DNA of 64,000 nt from Absidia repens (Eukaryota; Mucoromycota; Mucoromycetes; Mucorales; Cunninghamellaceae), in assembly GCA_002105175.1 (NCBI GenBank), contig MCGE01000020.1, positions 310,001 to 374,000 on the forward strand. The letters are read 5' to 3'. The notes under the pieces were generated by a model, which searched no databases, was not told the origin of the DNA, and worked only from the letters and a program-made list of their open reading frames with translations. The position numbers and the translations under genes are program-made. Shown here piece after piece: positions 22,409-33,594 of this stretch. Each line of letters begins with the position of its first letter. The stretch's first letter is position 1.

Positions 22409-24244
22409 ATGAGTAAGTACGGCACTGTAGAGAGAAGGAGGGAGAACACACTTTGCTACAATGAACTAATCCTATATTTTATTCGATATTCATAAAAAAA
22501 AAAAAGATATAGACTCGGCACCAACGAATACGAATAACGTTGGCATCCGTGATGAAACCATAGACGAAAAAAGGCAACAGCAGCTACATCATTCGGGGAC
22601 ATCAAGAGACTGGCGTATTTGTGGATTACGAAAACGAACCGTACTAGCTCTCGCTGGTCTTCTTCTGGCGGTCGTCGTATGCGCCATAGTTATTCCCACA
22701 GTACTTGTCAGTAAAAATGACCACGAATCATCATCATCATCCTCGGGGACGGAACAACAACAGCCTCCAGCACCAACAGCAACCCCAGAGACGCCGACAG
22801 GACCAACGTACGACAATCACTTTGAAGGCGATGACCTGATTTATGGACAAGGCAAATTCAACAATTCAGCTCGCGTCAATGCACGCACGCCTCCACTTAC
22901 GGAACCTTTCGACTATGGCGGAGATGACAAGATCCGTGGGGTGAATCTCGGTGGATGGTTGGTGATCGAACCGTTTATCACGCCTGGGTTATTTGATCAA
23001 TTCGAGCCGTCAGCCAAAGTGGTGGATGAATGGACGCTCTGTGCAAAACTGGGGCCGGAGGAAGCCAAAAGGCAGTTGGAACACCATTATCAGACATTTG
23101 TGACCGAAAAGGATTTCAAGAAGATCGCGGACATGGGACTCAATCATGTGCGGATACCCGTGGGTCACTGGGCGGTGCGCAAAAAAGATCCCCATGGACA
23201 AGAACCGTTTGTGCCGAACATCAGTTACCAGTACTTGCTGCGTGGCATCCAGTGGGCACGTCGCTATGGCTTGCGTGTGATGGTGGAATTACATACCGCG
23301 CCCGGATCACAAAATGGTTGGAATCATTCGGGGAAGCTTGGCACGGTGGGGTTTTTGAATGGCACGCATGGAGATGAAAACGCAGCGGCGACCAAGGCGA
23401 TTGTGAAAGAAATGGTCGAGTTCTTTAGCAAGCCGGAATGGGCTCCCGTGGTGACGCTTTTTGGTGTGTTGAACGAACCTGCTATTTATCGATTGGACAA
23501 GAACCGCGTGCGAACTTGGTATCAAGAAAGCTATTCCGCTTTACGTGGAGAAGGGGGTCACAACGGCAAGAGCAACAACAATAATAAGACATCTAATGGT
23601 CCTTGGCTTACTTATCATGAAGGCTTTTTGGGTCTCTCTGCTTGGGATGGATTCTTCAATAACGAGCAACATAAACGGGTTATTCTTGGTAAGGACAATA
23701 CAGAATATATGGAGGCAAATGGATTGTCGACTGACATGTTTTTTTTTTTTTCCTTTGATGACCAGAAACACACACATATCTTATATTTGATCAAGGACTG
23801 GTCTCGATGCCACGGGATGAACAGGCAGAATTTCCTTGTACTGGGTGGATGGATGATCTAAGCAAAGCAAGTGAACATGCAGGCCCAACGATGGTTGGTG
23901 AATTCTCAGTGGCAACCAACGATTGTGGCAAATATCTCAACGGAGTTGGACTAGGCACACGATATGAAGGCACTCTGTGGGTGGATGGAAAGAAGGAACC
24001 TGCTGTGTGCGAAGACTGCTCTTGTGGGGACAGCGAACAATGGAAGACGTATGATGATGATTACAAGGAATTTCTGCTAAACTTTGTGTCGCGCCAAATG
24101 TTTGCTTTTGAATCCTCGACATTTGGTTGGTTCTTTTGGACATACAAAACTGAAAATCATATTAATCCTCATTGGGACTATCTTCTGGGCTATGAACAAA
24201 AATGGATGCCCAAGGATGCAAGTCAGCGGGATATTGACTGTTGA
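22409..24244 (+). CDS. Membrane-anchored exo-beta-1,3-glucanase, GH5
   Basis: Predicted glucan 1,3-beta-glucosidase that trims or remodels cell-wall glucan outside the plasma membrane. Exons are 22409-22412, 22513-23688 and 23766-24244, giving 552 aa. The first exon supplies only ATG plus one base; the ATG was chosen because it joins in frame to the long second exon. A basic cytosolic tail (residues 1-43) precedes a single transmembrane helix (about 44-66), making it a type II protein. A Ser/Pro/Thr-rich stem leads to the catalytic domain beginning near RGVNLGGWLVIEPF. The GH5 acid/base is Glu323 in VLNEP and the nucleophile Glu439 in VGEFS. YLIFDQGLVSMPRDEQ and FGWFFWTYKTE are also typical of the fungal Exg subfamily. 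A poly(A) signal is at 24333-24338. It faces the SigF-like gene tail to tail. Confidence 0.92.
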
Positions 24245-24400
24245 TCGGGTGCCATTGTAGTTTAGAAGTACTAGGATAGTCAATTTATTATTTTATCATT
24301 CTTTACTTTGTTTTGAATATATAAAAAAAATCAATAAAACAATATTATCTTTAAACATTCAAAAAGGAAGTGTTTATATTGTGAGATTTGGTCTCGAATA

Positions 24401-24401
<1 letters not shown>

Positions 24402-24433
<32 letters not shown>
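24402..24433. repeat. Poly(A) homopolymer, about 32 nt
   Basis: Uninterrupted A run between the 3' ends of the convergent glucanase and SigF-like genes. It follows the glucanase poly(A) signal by about 60 nt. No coding meaning is apparent. Confidence 0.9.
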
Positions 24434-24437
<4 letters not shown>

Positions 24438-24790
24438 GTACAGTATTCACTGTATAGGACAAACAAATAAAATAAAAACAGTGATAAAAAAAATTGTTTT
24501 TTATTGCGATATACATATTTGAGATAGAATAAAAAGAATGGAGTGAATGAAAAAAAGAAGGATCAAAAGGAGTGGATACGGTGATAAAGGTGGGGATACA
24601 ATAAAGAAAACACTGATGGTATAGAAGAGAATGTCGGGGGGAGGTAGATGAAGACAATACATACTAGAGGTAAAAATAATGATAAATAATAATACTAAAG
24701 AAAGGATATGGTTATTTTGCATGATGAGTGATGATTGTTAGATCAGAGAGAAGAAGGTTCAACAGCGACAGTAGCCAGATTTGTGTAAAA

Positions 24791-25947
24791 TCATTCGTTC
24801 AATACGACCATTCCTTCAATCATGTTGCCGCGTTCTTTTGGTGAATGGTGATGAGGGTCGAAGTCGTCGAGATCGTCGTCGATATAAGTTTCCCGCCAGC
24901 CACGCACACCTTCCAAATAGTTTTCATGTAGATTTGCCCTGTATTCGTCTAGTTTTTCCATGTTTTCGATCGCCAAATCACGTCCAAGGCGTTGAATTTC
25001 CCTTCCTCGCATTGACATTTTTTGCGCGTGTTGAAATGCTGCATCCAAAAGATCGCCCGTCGCTGTCACCAATTTGCCCATGGCCACCCTTAATACATGA
25101 TTGTACCAGAAAGATATCAAAGGAACGGATTGAATAAGGCCTATGATCGTGATCGTGATCGTGAATAAGAAACGTGCTTTTAATATTGATCGTTCATTTT
25201 CATGTGATTTTTTTAGGATTACTTGATTCATCCATGTGTCTATTATAGACTTACCTTCCAAGGTCCAGCTATCTTCTTGTTTGTAAATCTTTAAAAGCCC
25301 ACTTTGTTCTTCCGTTTCCCGAAAATGCAATGTTGTAATGGATGGGACTTGTAGTCGAATAAAAGAAGGAAAGATACGAGGGGAGATGTTTTGAATCAAG
25401 TGTACCACGGCCGTATTCCTAAATCGAAACAATAAAAGTCATGTGAATATTGGATTTTAACCACCTTGAATAAAATAGAGTAAACGCAACATGTAAAAAA
25501 TTTACCCATCAAAGACAATGTTTGTGATAACGGGTTCCTGTCGATTGAGAGCTTGCCACACTGTATAAACACTATTCAAAATAAACAAATCAAGGTTAAA
25601 CTAAGGAGGTGCATATGTGATTCCACCTGACCTGGCCACTTTTTTTTTTGTTGGGAAAATACAAAAAAAAATGCTACTTACTATTGGATATTCATCACAC
25701 CATCTGTACTCATCACGGGGGATGTCAGTGAAGCATTGGTAAAGAAGTAATATTCCAGCACTCGTTTTCTTCGTAAAGCATTGTATGAGAAAAGGTCCTC
25801 AATGATATCTAGTTGTATTTTACAAAGAGAAGAAAAGGTGTGGTTAGTATCAACAGCATGCAATAGGTTGGCTCAATGGAGTTTCTTACTTTTTATGAGT
25901 GACGACGAAGATGATTCTAATTGGGTATCAGTATCAATATCAGACAT
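24791..25947 (-). CDS. SigF-like / NTF2-like domain protein
   Basis: Conserved fungal protein of unknown function with an NTF2-like fold. Exons are 25947-25890, 25808-25682, 25571-25506, 25418-25255 and 25140-24791, giving 254 aa. Recognisable parts are IIEDLFSYNALRRKRVLEYY, a middle beta-rich part (VWQALNRQEPVITNIVFDG, then NTAVVHLIQNISPRI) and SVPLISFWYNHVLRVAMGKL. A coiled, charged segment and an acidic/His-rich tail follow. The 114-nt intron 25254-25141 is stop-free and a multiple of three long, so retention would insert 38 residues without breaking the frame. The family name rests on memory of related fungal proteins and the function is not known. An inverted CCAAT (26080-26084) lies about 135 nt upstream. 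Confidence 0.78.
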
Positions 25948-27732
25948 ATTTCTAGTGGAATAAATAAAGAAAGAAGAAAACGAAAGAAAAAAGGAAGAAG
26001 AAAAAAAAAAAAAGAAAAAGAGCAGCTTACTTTTTACGTACAAAACGGTAATAATTCAATTTCCGCTTCATATCACCTTATTGGTGGACTACCATGTCAC
26101 CTTGCCAATTTCATTTCAACTATTAAACCGTTTGAAGTTTTAATCAGATTGTATTTGATTTAGTTCAATTTGATGCTCAATTGCCATTGAAATAATGTGT
26201 TGGAAATGTGTCGCAAGGAACACCCACAAACAGTGATTGCGGCATTTCAATTTGAACTCTTCCAACTTTTCCCTAGTTTTCTCTTTTCTTTCGATATTTA
26301 TGCCAAGTCAACAGAATATTTGGTCATTTGGTATGCGTCCTTTATTCATATATCAATCAAGTACACTGACCTTGCCAATGTTCAGGTAAAACTAAACAAC
26401 AGTGTGTATATTTCAAAAAGATCAATCCGAGTTTAACGCGTTTTTTTTTTGTTTGTTTGTTTTACATAGTATCCACCCTTAATCACCAGCGTTTTGCTTT
26501 ATTATTTCCGGTAGGTATACTACATTGCTGGAAGGCACATTCCTGGATTTGACTGACAATAAGCATGTTTTATTGTAGAATCAAGTGCGATTGTATCACG
26601 AAAGTATGATTTTGCTCAAAGCAAGTCAGCCGTTTGCGCTTGGTTACTCCTGCTTAGCAAGTTCCTTATTCTGTCTTTAGTAAGTCAACTCTCAACTTTT
26701 GCCTTAATCAATACGCTTAGAACTAACCTCGCTTTACTTATTATAAATAGTTTATTTTATCGTTTGCAAACATGCTGTTTCTCGTCTCACCACTGATATT
26801 CACCATGGTATACATCGGGACACGCCACTACCAATTTGTCTGTTCGCACTGTTTGTGTCACACTGGTATTCTGCAGGTCAAATTCGCCGTTTGCTAACTA
26901 CTTCTGCTTCCCATTACTGCTATGTGTTGGTACCCGAATATGCGACCTTGATGAACGTCTTTGGGTCATATTAGTCAGCAAGTAGAAACTAGATGCTACA
27001 TGGGACGCGTCAAGGATTAGGTAGGTAAAGGAAAAGGATTTGACGAAAACTGAACAGCTATGAAACAAAATGGACAATGGGCTTTTGATCTGGGAAGAAT
27101 AATGTATCTCACCTTCTTTTTTATTGTGACTATTGTTTTAGATGATGCATACTTACCGGCGGAAATCGACTATAGATCAAATGATGATATGGAAATGGAA
27201 ACGCAAGAAGGAAATGGGGATAATGGTCAACGGCAACAGCAATACTCTTATAGCGATTTCAGCCACAATAGGATTATACCCGGTGCTATTCAACAAGGTG
27301 CTGGTGGCGTTGACAAATGACGATGATAATGATACGTACAACGTTTACAAAACATTCCTCGCCTTCTATTATTGGAAACAATGGCTATAATTATTTGGTG
27401 GTTGTATAATGGTGCTTTTTATCCCAGCGGTGTTTATTTATCATATATTCCCAATTTCATATCACATTCACACATTCACACATTTCCCTCCCCCACCCCA
27501 CCTCCTACAAATTCGTGTAATGTGCAATTCGAACCTTATTTTTGATCGCCTTTTTACCAATTCGCCTCTTTATCCCGATTCATATTTATCTTCCCTTTCC
27601 CTCTCTCTTTTTTTTTCTCTTTTGATTACCACCACCCCTTACTTCATATCCATCACCCAACTATATACCCTTACCACTCCCAACTCTACACACATCAAGT
27701 TTGGTATATATTATATATCAATCATCCTATCT
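25948..27732. other. 1.8-kb intergenic region, no supported gene
   Basis: Lies between two outward-facing genes. The only frame that could be argued is 27060-27320 (+, 86 aa). It begins MKQNGQWAFDLG, has one hydrophobic stretch (about residues 12-27) and a Gln/Asp-rich tail. It resembles nothing recognised, and its frame overlaps another of similar length, so it is not called. The last 300 nt are T/C-rich and contain TATATATATCA-like sequence, probably the methyltransferase promoter. Confidence 0.5.
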
Positions 27733-29846
27733 ATGGGTAATAAATTCTCTATTGTATCTGCAACTTCGTCTCGAACCTCTTCTTCGTCAACAAAATCAAG
27801 GAACACGGGAAAATGTAGTCGTGATAGGTCAGTCAGTGTCACTCACATACCCAAGCATCTCAAGCCAGCAAAGCCATTGAAAAAACATGAACGCGAACGA
27901 TTGGAAAAGCAACACTTTAAACAACAAAACAAAGGATCAGTACACATTGAAGGAATTGGGATTGCCGTGCCTTATCAGCCTGATATTATGCCTATGAATC
28001 AACAGTACGAAAATAACAACAACAACAACAATGATAAGACCATCGTTAGCCCACCACCTTTTGCTTATCTACAAAACGGAATGGATGTGGTCATGAATAT
28101 ACAACCGGAGCAACAACATCAGCAACAGCAACATCAGCAACAACAAGAGCAGCAGCAGCAGCAACAGAAATCACAACAGAACAATGATGAATGTGAAGGA
28201 AACGTTACAACAATTAATAATGGCGGCGCCAAAAATGCTTTCCAATGGTTTGAAGGTCGACGATATCAAAATCAGGTAATATATCACTATAGTGGCTTAC
28301 TTTTTTAGTTGGAGTCGGGCTCATAATTTTTTTTTTTTTCTGCGTCGGTAAATATGTAGGATGACTTGATATTACCGAATGATCAAAGGGAACTGGATCG
28401 ACTACGTGTTTTGAACTATATCTTACGATGGGCCTTTGAAGGGTAAAGTAAAATAAATGGGGCTGAATAATAATGTCTTACTGATTGATGCACTTCATTT
28501 TCATTTTATATTTGTAGAGACGTTGTTGCACCTGTCAAAACCAGCTTATTAGATGGAACACATGTTCTCAGTGTTGGGTAAGTGCTTTTTTTAAATTAGA
28601 CCTTTCGGCGGAGTTGGGGATTTTTTTTTTTCATTATCATCATCAGAAGACTGACATGCTTTTATTTATTTATTTGTACTACTTGCCACCTTAAAGATGT
28701 GGACCCGGCATTTGGGTAAAACAATAAGAAAAAAAAAACAACAGAAGGTTAAAGTTGTTATACTTACACGATTGTCTTTTTTTTTTTATTATTATTAGCT
28801 TGGTCATCCAGTGATTGATTTTGCATTGGACTACAAAAAATCACATTTTACTGCTGTCGACATTTTGGACTTATTACCAGATCAGGACATGGATCGCTCG
28901 TGCGAGAATAATGCCTCAGCTCATCAGCAAGCCAATCAATCATATTTTGACTTTTCTCCACTCCATCCAATGTTACCTACAACTATGCCATGTAGTACAT
29001 GGCACCAACAAAATATGCAGCAACAACATCAGCAACACGCCTCTTCATTATCTCAAGATACATCAACATTACCTATTGGTTGTCCGACAAGTGATCACTC
29101 GACTCTTTCCTTAAGCGATCAGACAACATCCACATCATCTTTCTCTGGGCTTGGCTCATCATCCACCCATTCCACCATCTCGCAAACAATCCAATCTCGA
29201 TCTATATTTGACAATTTGGATGTCTACGCCTTTGACGTCCGCGAATATGGTTTACCATTTGAAAATGATACCTTTGAATTTGTGATGCAACGACTATCAA
29301 CACCAGCCTATTCAAGTAATCAATGGAAATGTGTGGTGGGTGAATTGGTCCGAGTGACTCGACCGGGTGGCTATCTTCAATTTATTGAGATTGATTACAA
29401 TTCACAAAATCTCGGTCCCGCTGGGCAAGCATGGCAAGACAAACGTATGTATTATAAAAGAAAAAGAAAAAAAAACATGGGTTGTTGGTTTATGCTAACG
29501 GTTCATTTTAATTATAGTATGCGAAGTCATGGCCAAAACAAGAAAACTGGATCCCCATATGGCAAGTCATGTAGATGAAGTACTTGAGGAATATGGTCTG
29601 GTGAATGTGGAAAAGAAGAAAATATCAATGCCATTAGGCCCATGGGGACTTGACATTGGTGTTTTATGGCAACAAAACCTGGAATCATTTATTGAAGCAT
29701 CAGCACCGGCGCTTGGTATGGCTTTGGGCATCTCTGCTGCGGAGTGCAAAGTATTATGGCAAGGGTACAAGGATGAATTGAATTTTGTCAAGGCCTTTAC
29801 CAATGTGTACGCAGTCACCGGGCAAAAACCACACTTGGTTGTATAG
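27733..29846 (+). CDS. SAM-dependent methyltransferase with N-myristoylation motif
   Basis: UMTA-type class I methyltransferase; the substrate is unknown. Exons are 27733-28275, 28360-28442, 28518-28577, 28697-28715 (19 nt), 28799-29444 and 29518-29846, giving 559 aa. The N-terminus MGNKFS fits the N-myristoylation consensus (Gly2, Ser6), suggesting membrane attachment. Residues 3 to about 180 are basic and disordered, with a poly-Gln stretch (about 126-150). The fold starts at LPNDQRELDRLRVLNYILRW. SAM motif I is VGCGPGIW (228-235), assembled from three exons. FTAVDILDLLP follows, then an insert of about 110 residues rich in Ser/Gln/His (262-372). The core resumes at YAFDVREYGLPFENDTFEFV, with RVTRPGGYLQFIEID (post-motif). 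The same architecture is seen in many Mucoromycota proteins. A poly(A) signal is at 30020-30025. Confidence 0.85.
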
Positions 29847-30423
29847 TATAGTATGTAGATAGACAATTTAGATAGAATAGATAACATATATCTCTCCTCA
29901 CCCCTCCCATCCTTTATCCCCCTGCCCCTCCCCCTCCCTAGTATAGCTATGGTATTTCCGCTCATTTTCTCATATATTATATATTGATACTTTATATATT
30001 ATGTATACTCGTATACTGAAATAAACAAACATTTTAATTACAATCATGATAGTCTTCTGTTGATTCAAATGTAATGTAATATGAAGTGCCTCCGGATTCC
30101 CGCGCATGATTATGAAACGCTTTGAGTTTACAGTGTAGAAAATAACTGGGTAGAATGCTCACTATTGTATTTATTTTAGATCTATGTTAAATTGGTTGCT
30201 ATGTTTATGCTTATGATGACGGATAGGATGTTCTAAGGAGGGGGTGGGAGTTGTGCAAGGCGAGGCAAAGTCGTACTGATGAGAGGCAGGCAACCTTTAC
30301 AGTGCTTCCAAGCGGGATTTTAAATCATGTACTTCCTTTGACGAAGTTTTTTTTTTTTCTTAAACCTGGTTTCTCTTTTCCTCTCTATTCACCTTATCTT
30401 TTATTACTTAATACTACTCCTGA
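29847..30423. other. Intergenic: methyltransferase 3' UTR and bZIP promoter
   Basis: No gene visible. C-rich sequence at about 29900-29940 and AATAAA at 30020-30025 belong to the upstream transcript. T-rich tracts at 30345-30420 precede the bZIP start. Confidence 0.5.
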
Positions 30424-31928
30424 ATGACCTCGCCAATGACACAGCAAATTCGTCCCAAAGCCATAGCTCCATCCTTTAGACCTATTGCACCATCAGTACT
30501 ACCTGCGAACAACTCTAATTGGAACTTAAGCGACTTGGAAAGTCGTAAAAGAGAAAGCAATGCTACCATCGATTCGCCGGCCAAGCACTTCCGTAAGTCT
30601 GAATAGGAATCTCGAACAACGAAAACAGACCTTCGTAATAGAATTTTTTAACAGTACTGATCTCTCTCCCTCTCTCTATCCCTTATCCCTTTCCCTTGAC
30701 TTTATAGATAACAGCACTGGTGGCTACAGCAACTCACCTATGGACCCCGCAGGTGCGAATAAAAGACGATTGTATATCAAAAATGACACTGATGACTAAC
30801 CCAAGCTACATTTATTTTATTTATTTCTTGTTATACGAACGATATGAATTACGTTATAATAGATGGTGCAAACGAGGTAAGCTAAGGGACATAAGGGAAG
30901 CGAGATTTATAGACGCCAGTGTACTTATTACCTCTTTATTTCCATTTGAATAGGCATTGACAGCTGACCAAAAGGCAAGACGAAAGGAACAAAACAGGGC
31001 AGCACAACGGGCATTCCGCGATCGCAAGGAAAAGTATGTCAAGGAACTGGAAACAAAAATCAAGATGATGGAGAAATCGCATGCGCAAGAGCTAAAGAAG
31101 GTGGAACAAGAAAACCAAATGCTACGTGCAAAGGTGATACGATTGGAGCAAGAACTAGGAGGGAAACGGTCGCAGGATGGGAATGAAGACGATATGGATA
31201 TGGATATGACAACATCAGCCTTGGAAGCAACCACTATCAGCAGCAAGACATCGCCAATAGTAGAGCATTCACAACAAGAGCAGCCTTTAGATCGAAATAG
31301 CGCATATACAATGACACTCTATTCATCATCGTCACCGACGACGACCTCCAACACCTCACCGATCACACCTCGTGCATCCATGCCGTCTTCAGCTGTGGCG
31401 TGTATTCGGGATAAGGACGGGGTCTCCTTTTGCGAACGACTCAAGGAAGAAGTGTGTTCGTCGGCATACAACCAGCTCTTATCGGAACCGCTTTTTGATG
31501 CTTCGGGCTCATTGAACGAAACAGTGACCAAACACCCAGTACCTATTGTGACAGACAGAATGAATAATGACGACCATCATCCTCAGGTGGACGACGACGA
31601 CCGCCATCGATTCGATATGTATGACGACCCCATGTATTTCTTGGATCGACTGAACGAAATCTTGGCGACCGAACGATTTGATCTATTACCACCTCATCCC
31701 GACACCTTATCACCTGATGTTCAATTGATTCCGTGCTCAAGAGTATGGCAGACCCTGGCAGCACATCCCAAATTCGACGCTTTTGATGTGGATCTTTTAT
31801 GTGATGAACTCAAGAAAATTGCCAAATGCTCCAATACCGGTCCCGTCTTTACTGAACATGAATTACAGGCATTGGTGCACCGCATGGAGAAACAAACGCT
31901 TGATGTCCCTGAAAAACTAGTAGTATAG
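30424..31928 (+). CDS. pap1: Yap1/Pap1-type bZIP transcription factor
   Basis: Predicted oxidative-stress regulator, normally shuttled by nuclear export and activated when cysteines oxidise. The preferred model has exons 30424-30592, 30708-30752, 30863-30876 (14 nt) and 30954-31928, giving 400 aa. The donor after 30752 is a weak GTGCGA, so skipping 30708-30752, which also keeps the frame, is an alternative. The bZIP begins at ADQKARRKEQNRAAQRAFRD (about residue 80). An n-CRD-like cysteine pair sits at C236 and C244. The c-CRD has C337 (PCSRVWQTLAAHPKFD), C359 (LLCDEL) and C368 (KCSNTG), the pattern used for redox sensing and Crm1 export in Yap1/Pap1. The last exon is secure; the 5' exons are less certain. 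A poly(A) signal is at 32148-32153. Confidence 0.88.
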
Positions 31929-33594
31929 CATTAAGTTTATAGGTTGCTTTTTTTTTTTTCTTTTTCTTCTTCTTCTTCTTCCCGCTCTCTCTTTTTACCT
32001 TTTCCCCCTCTTCCCCGTTCTCTCCATCCCTCCCCCCTACCCCCCGCCCCTATCTCCTCTCTCACCTACCTACATCCTACACTAGTTGATCATTTTATTG
32101 CCTTAGTTGCTTTTCCATTTGTATATGTATTCATTTTTACCTTCTTTAATAAAATTTTATTTGTCTTATGTTACAACCTTTTTTTTTTCTTTTTTTTTTT
32201 CTATTATGTCTTTTTTGATTCTTTGGCTTAAGATTTTGTATTTGGGTTAGAAACATATGAAAGTCTATTGTTATTATGATCGTCTTTTTATTTCTGAGTA
32301 TCTTTATCACATATAAAGACTACTTGTCAACTTTCAAAACTGATTTCTTTTCTTTATGAAACATTGTGCCTAGAATTTTATTCCATGTCTTGGCTCAGCC
32401 CAGGTATATTTTTTGATGCGTGTATTTTTTAGCTTCCTCTTTTTTTTTTTTTTTTTTTTTTGAGAAAATCGAAAATGCAGGGTCTCTGTGATTCCTATGA
32501 TAGTCGAACGATTCATTATTCGAAACCTCGATTCGTTGATTTACTTTTCATACAGTACTATAATACAGATGATAATGTGGCTATTTCCTCCCAATTCTCG
32601 CGAGTTGTAAAAATAAACCCTCGTTTATCATTATTGTTTTTTAACCTCTCTTCGGTCTTCCTTTCTATACTGTATCATACAATATCAGATGTCAAAGGAA
32701 GAATTACATTTTGAAACAATAAAAAAAGAAAAGCGAACGTGGTTCGAAAAAGGGCGATCATAGTTACATATATTATATTTCATCATCATATTTAGCTAAA
32801 GAAGGAAGTGAAACCATCAGTGGCAAAGCTTGTATGAGAAGGTCAGGCTAATTTAACTTCCAGAAAAGTCCTTTTATCTTTGGTTATTTTGGGTACCCCA
32901 TTGTATGATTTGACGAGTTTTTCTTTTATACCTATATTTGGATGATTTCACACCAAAAAAAAAAAACAAGCGGAGTTTTATTCTGAAGGAGGGACAGGCG
33001 ATCTCTATTTTTTTGACCCGCCCCCCTTCCCCCCATTTGCCAAGGAGAAAAAAGAACATACTAGACCAAGCGACATTGGAGGGTATGATGGGTCGATAGT
33101 AATCGATGTCATGATCAAATTAGTCGTGACTATATGGATTGAAAAAAAAAGTAATAAGTAAATCCTAAACTGAAAATGAGCAAATAGGAAATTACAGTTT
33201 TACAAAAAATACTGGACTATTGGCATTTCTTTATTAACGCATTCTATGGGGCAACACAAAATAACCTGACCATTTGATGAAATAATGTTTGTGAAATAGA
33301 AAAGTCAAACTAAAAACGATGAATCTCAAAAGCAGAACTTATTTTTAGAAGAGCAAACCATGCTAAGAAAAAAGATACTACTGACGATCTGTGAAATCGG
33401 AGAATCAATATAGTTGCTTTTTTTTATATATTTTAAAAGGTGGGTTGATGCACGATTGAGATTTTCTCGTTTTTTCTTCCCCTTTTTCTTACTTTTTTGA
33501 ACAATAATTTTTTTCTTTTTCTCCTTTCTTTTTATATATTAACGTACACCACCAAATACATATATAATTTTTTTTCTTTTACAAAAAAGTCATC
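31929..33594. other. 1.7-kb intergenic region
   Basis: The C/T-rich 3' UTR of the bZIP gene is followed by AT-rich sequence with many T and A runs (for example about 32440-32460). Just before 33595 are several TATATA-like elements (about 33530-33565) suitable as core promoter for the secreted protein. No gene or RNA gene is recognised. Confidence 0.5.

Noticed and set aside
27060..27320. 86-aa frame with one hydrophobic stretch and Gln/Asp-rich tail
   Set aside because: No family resemblance and another frame of similar length overlaps. It might be a small membrane protein, but nothing supports it beyond length.
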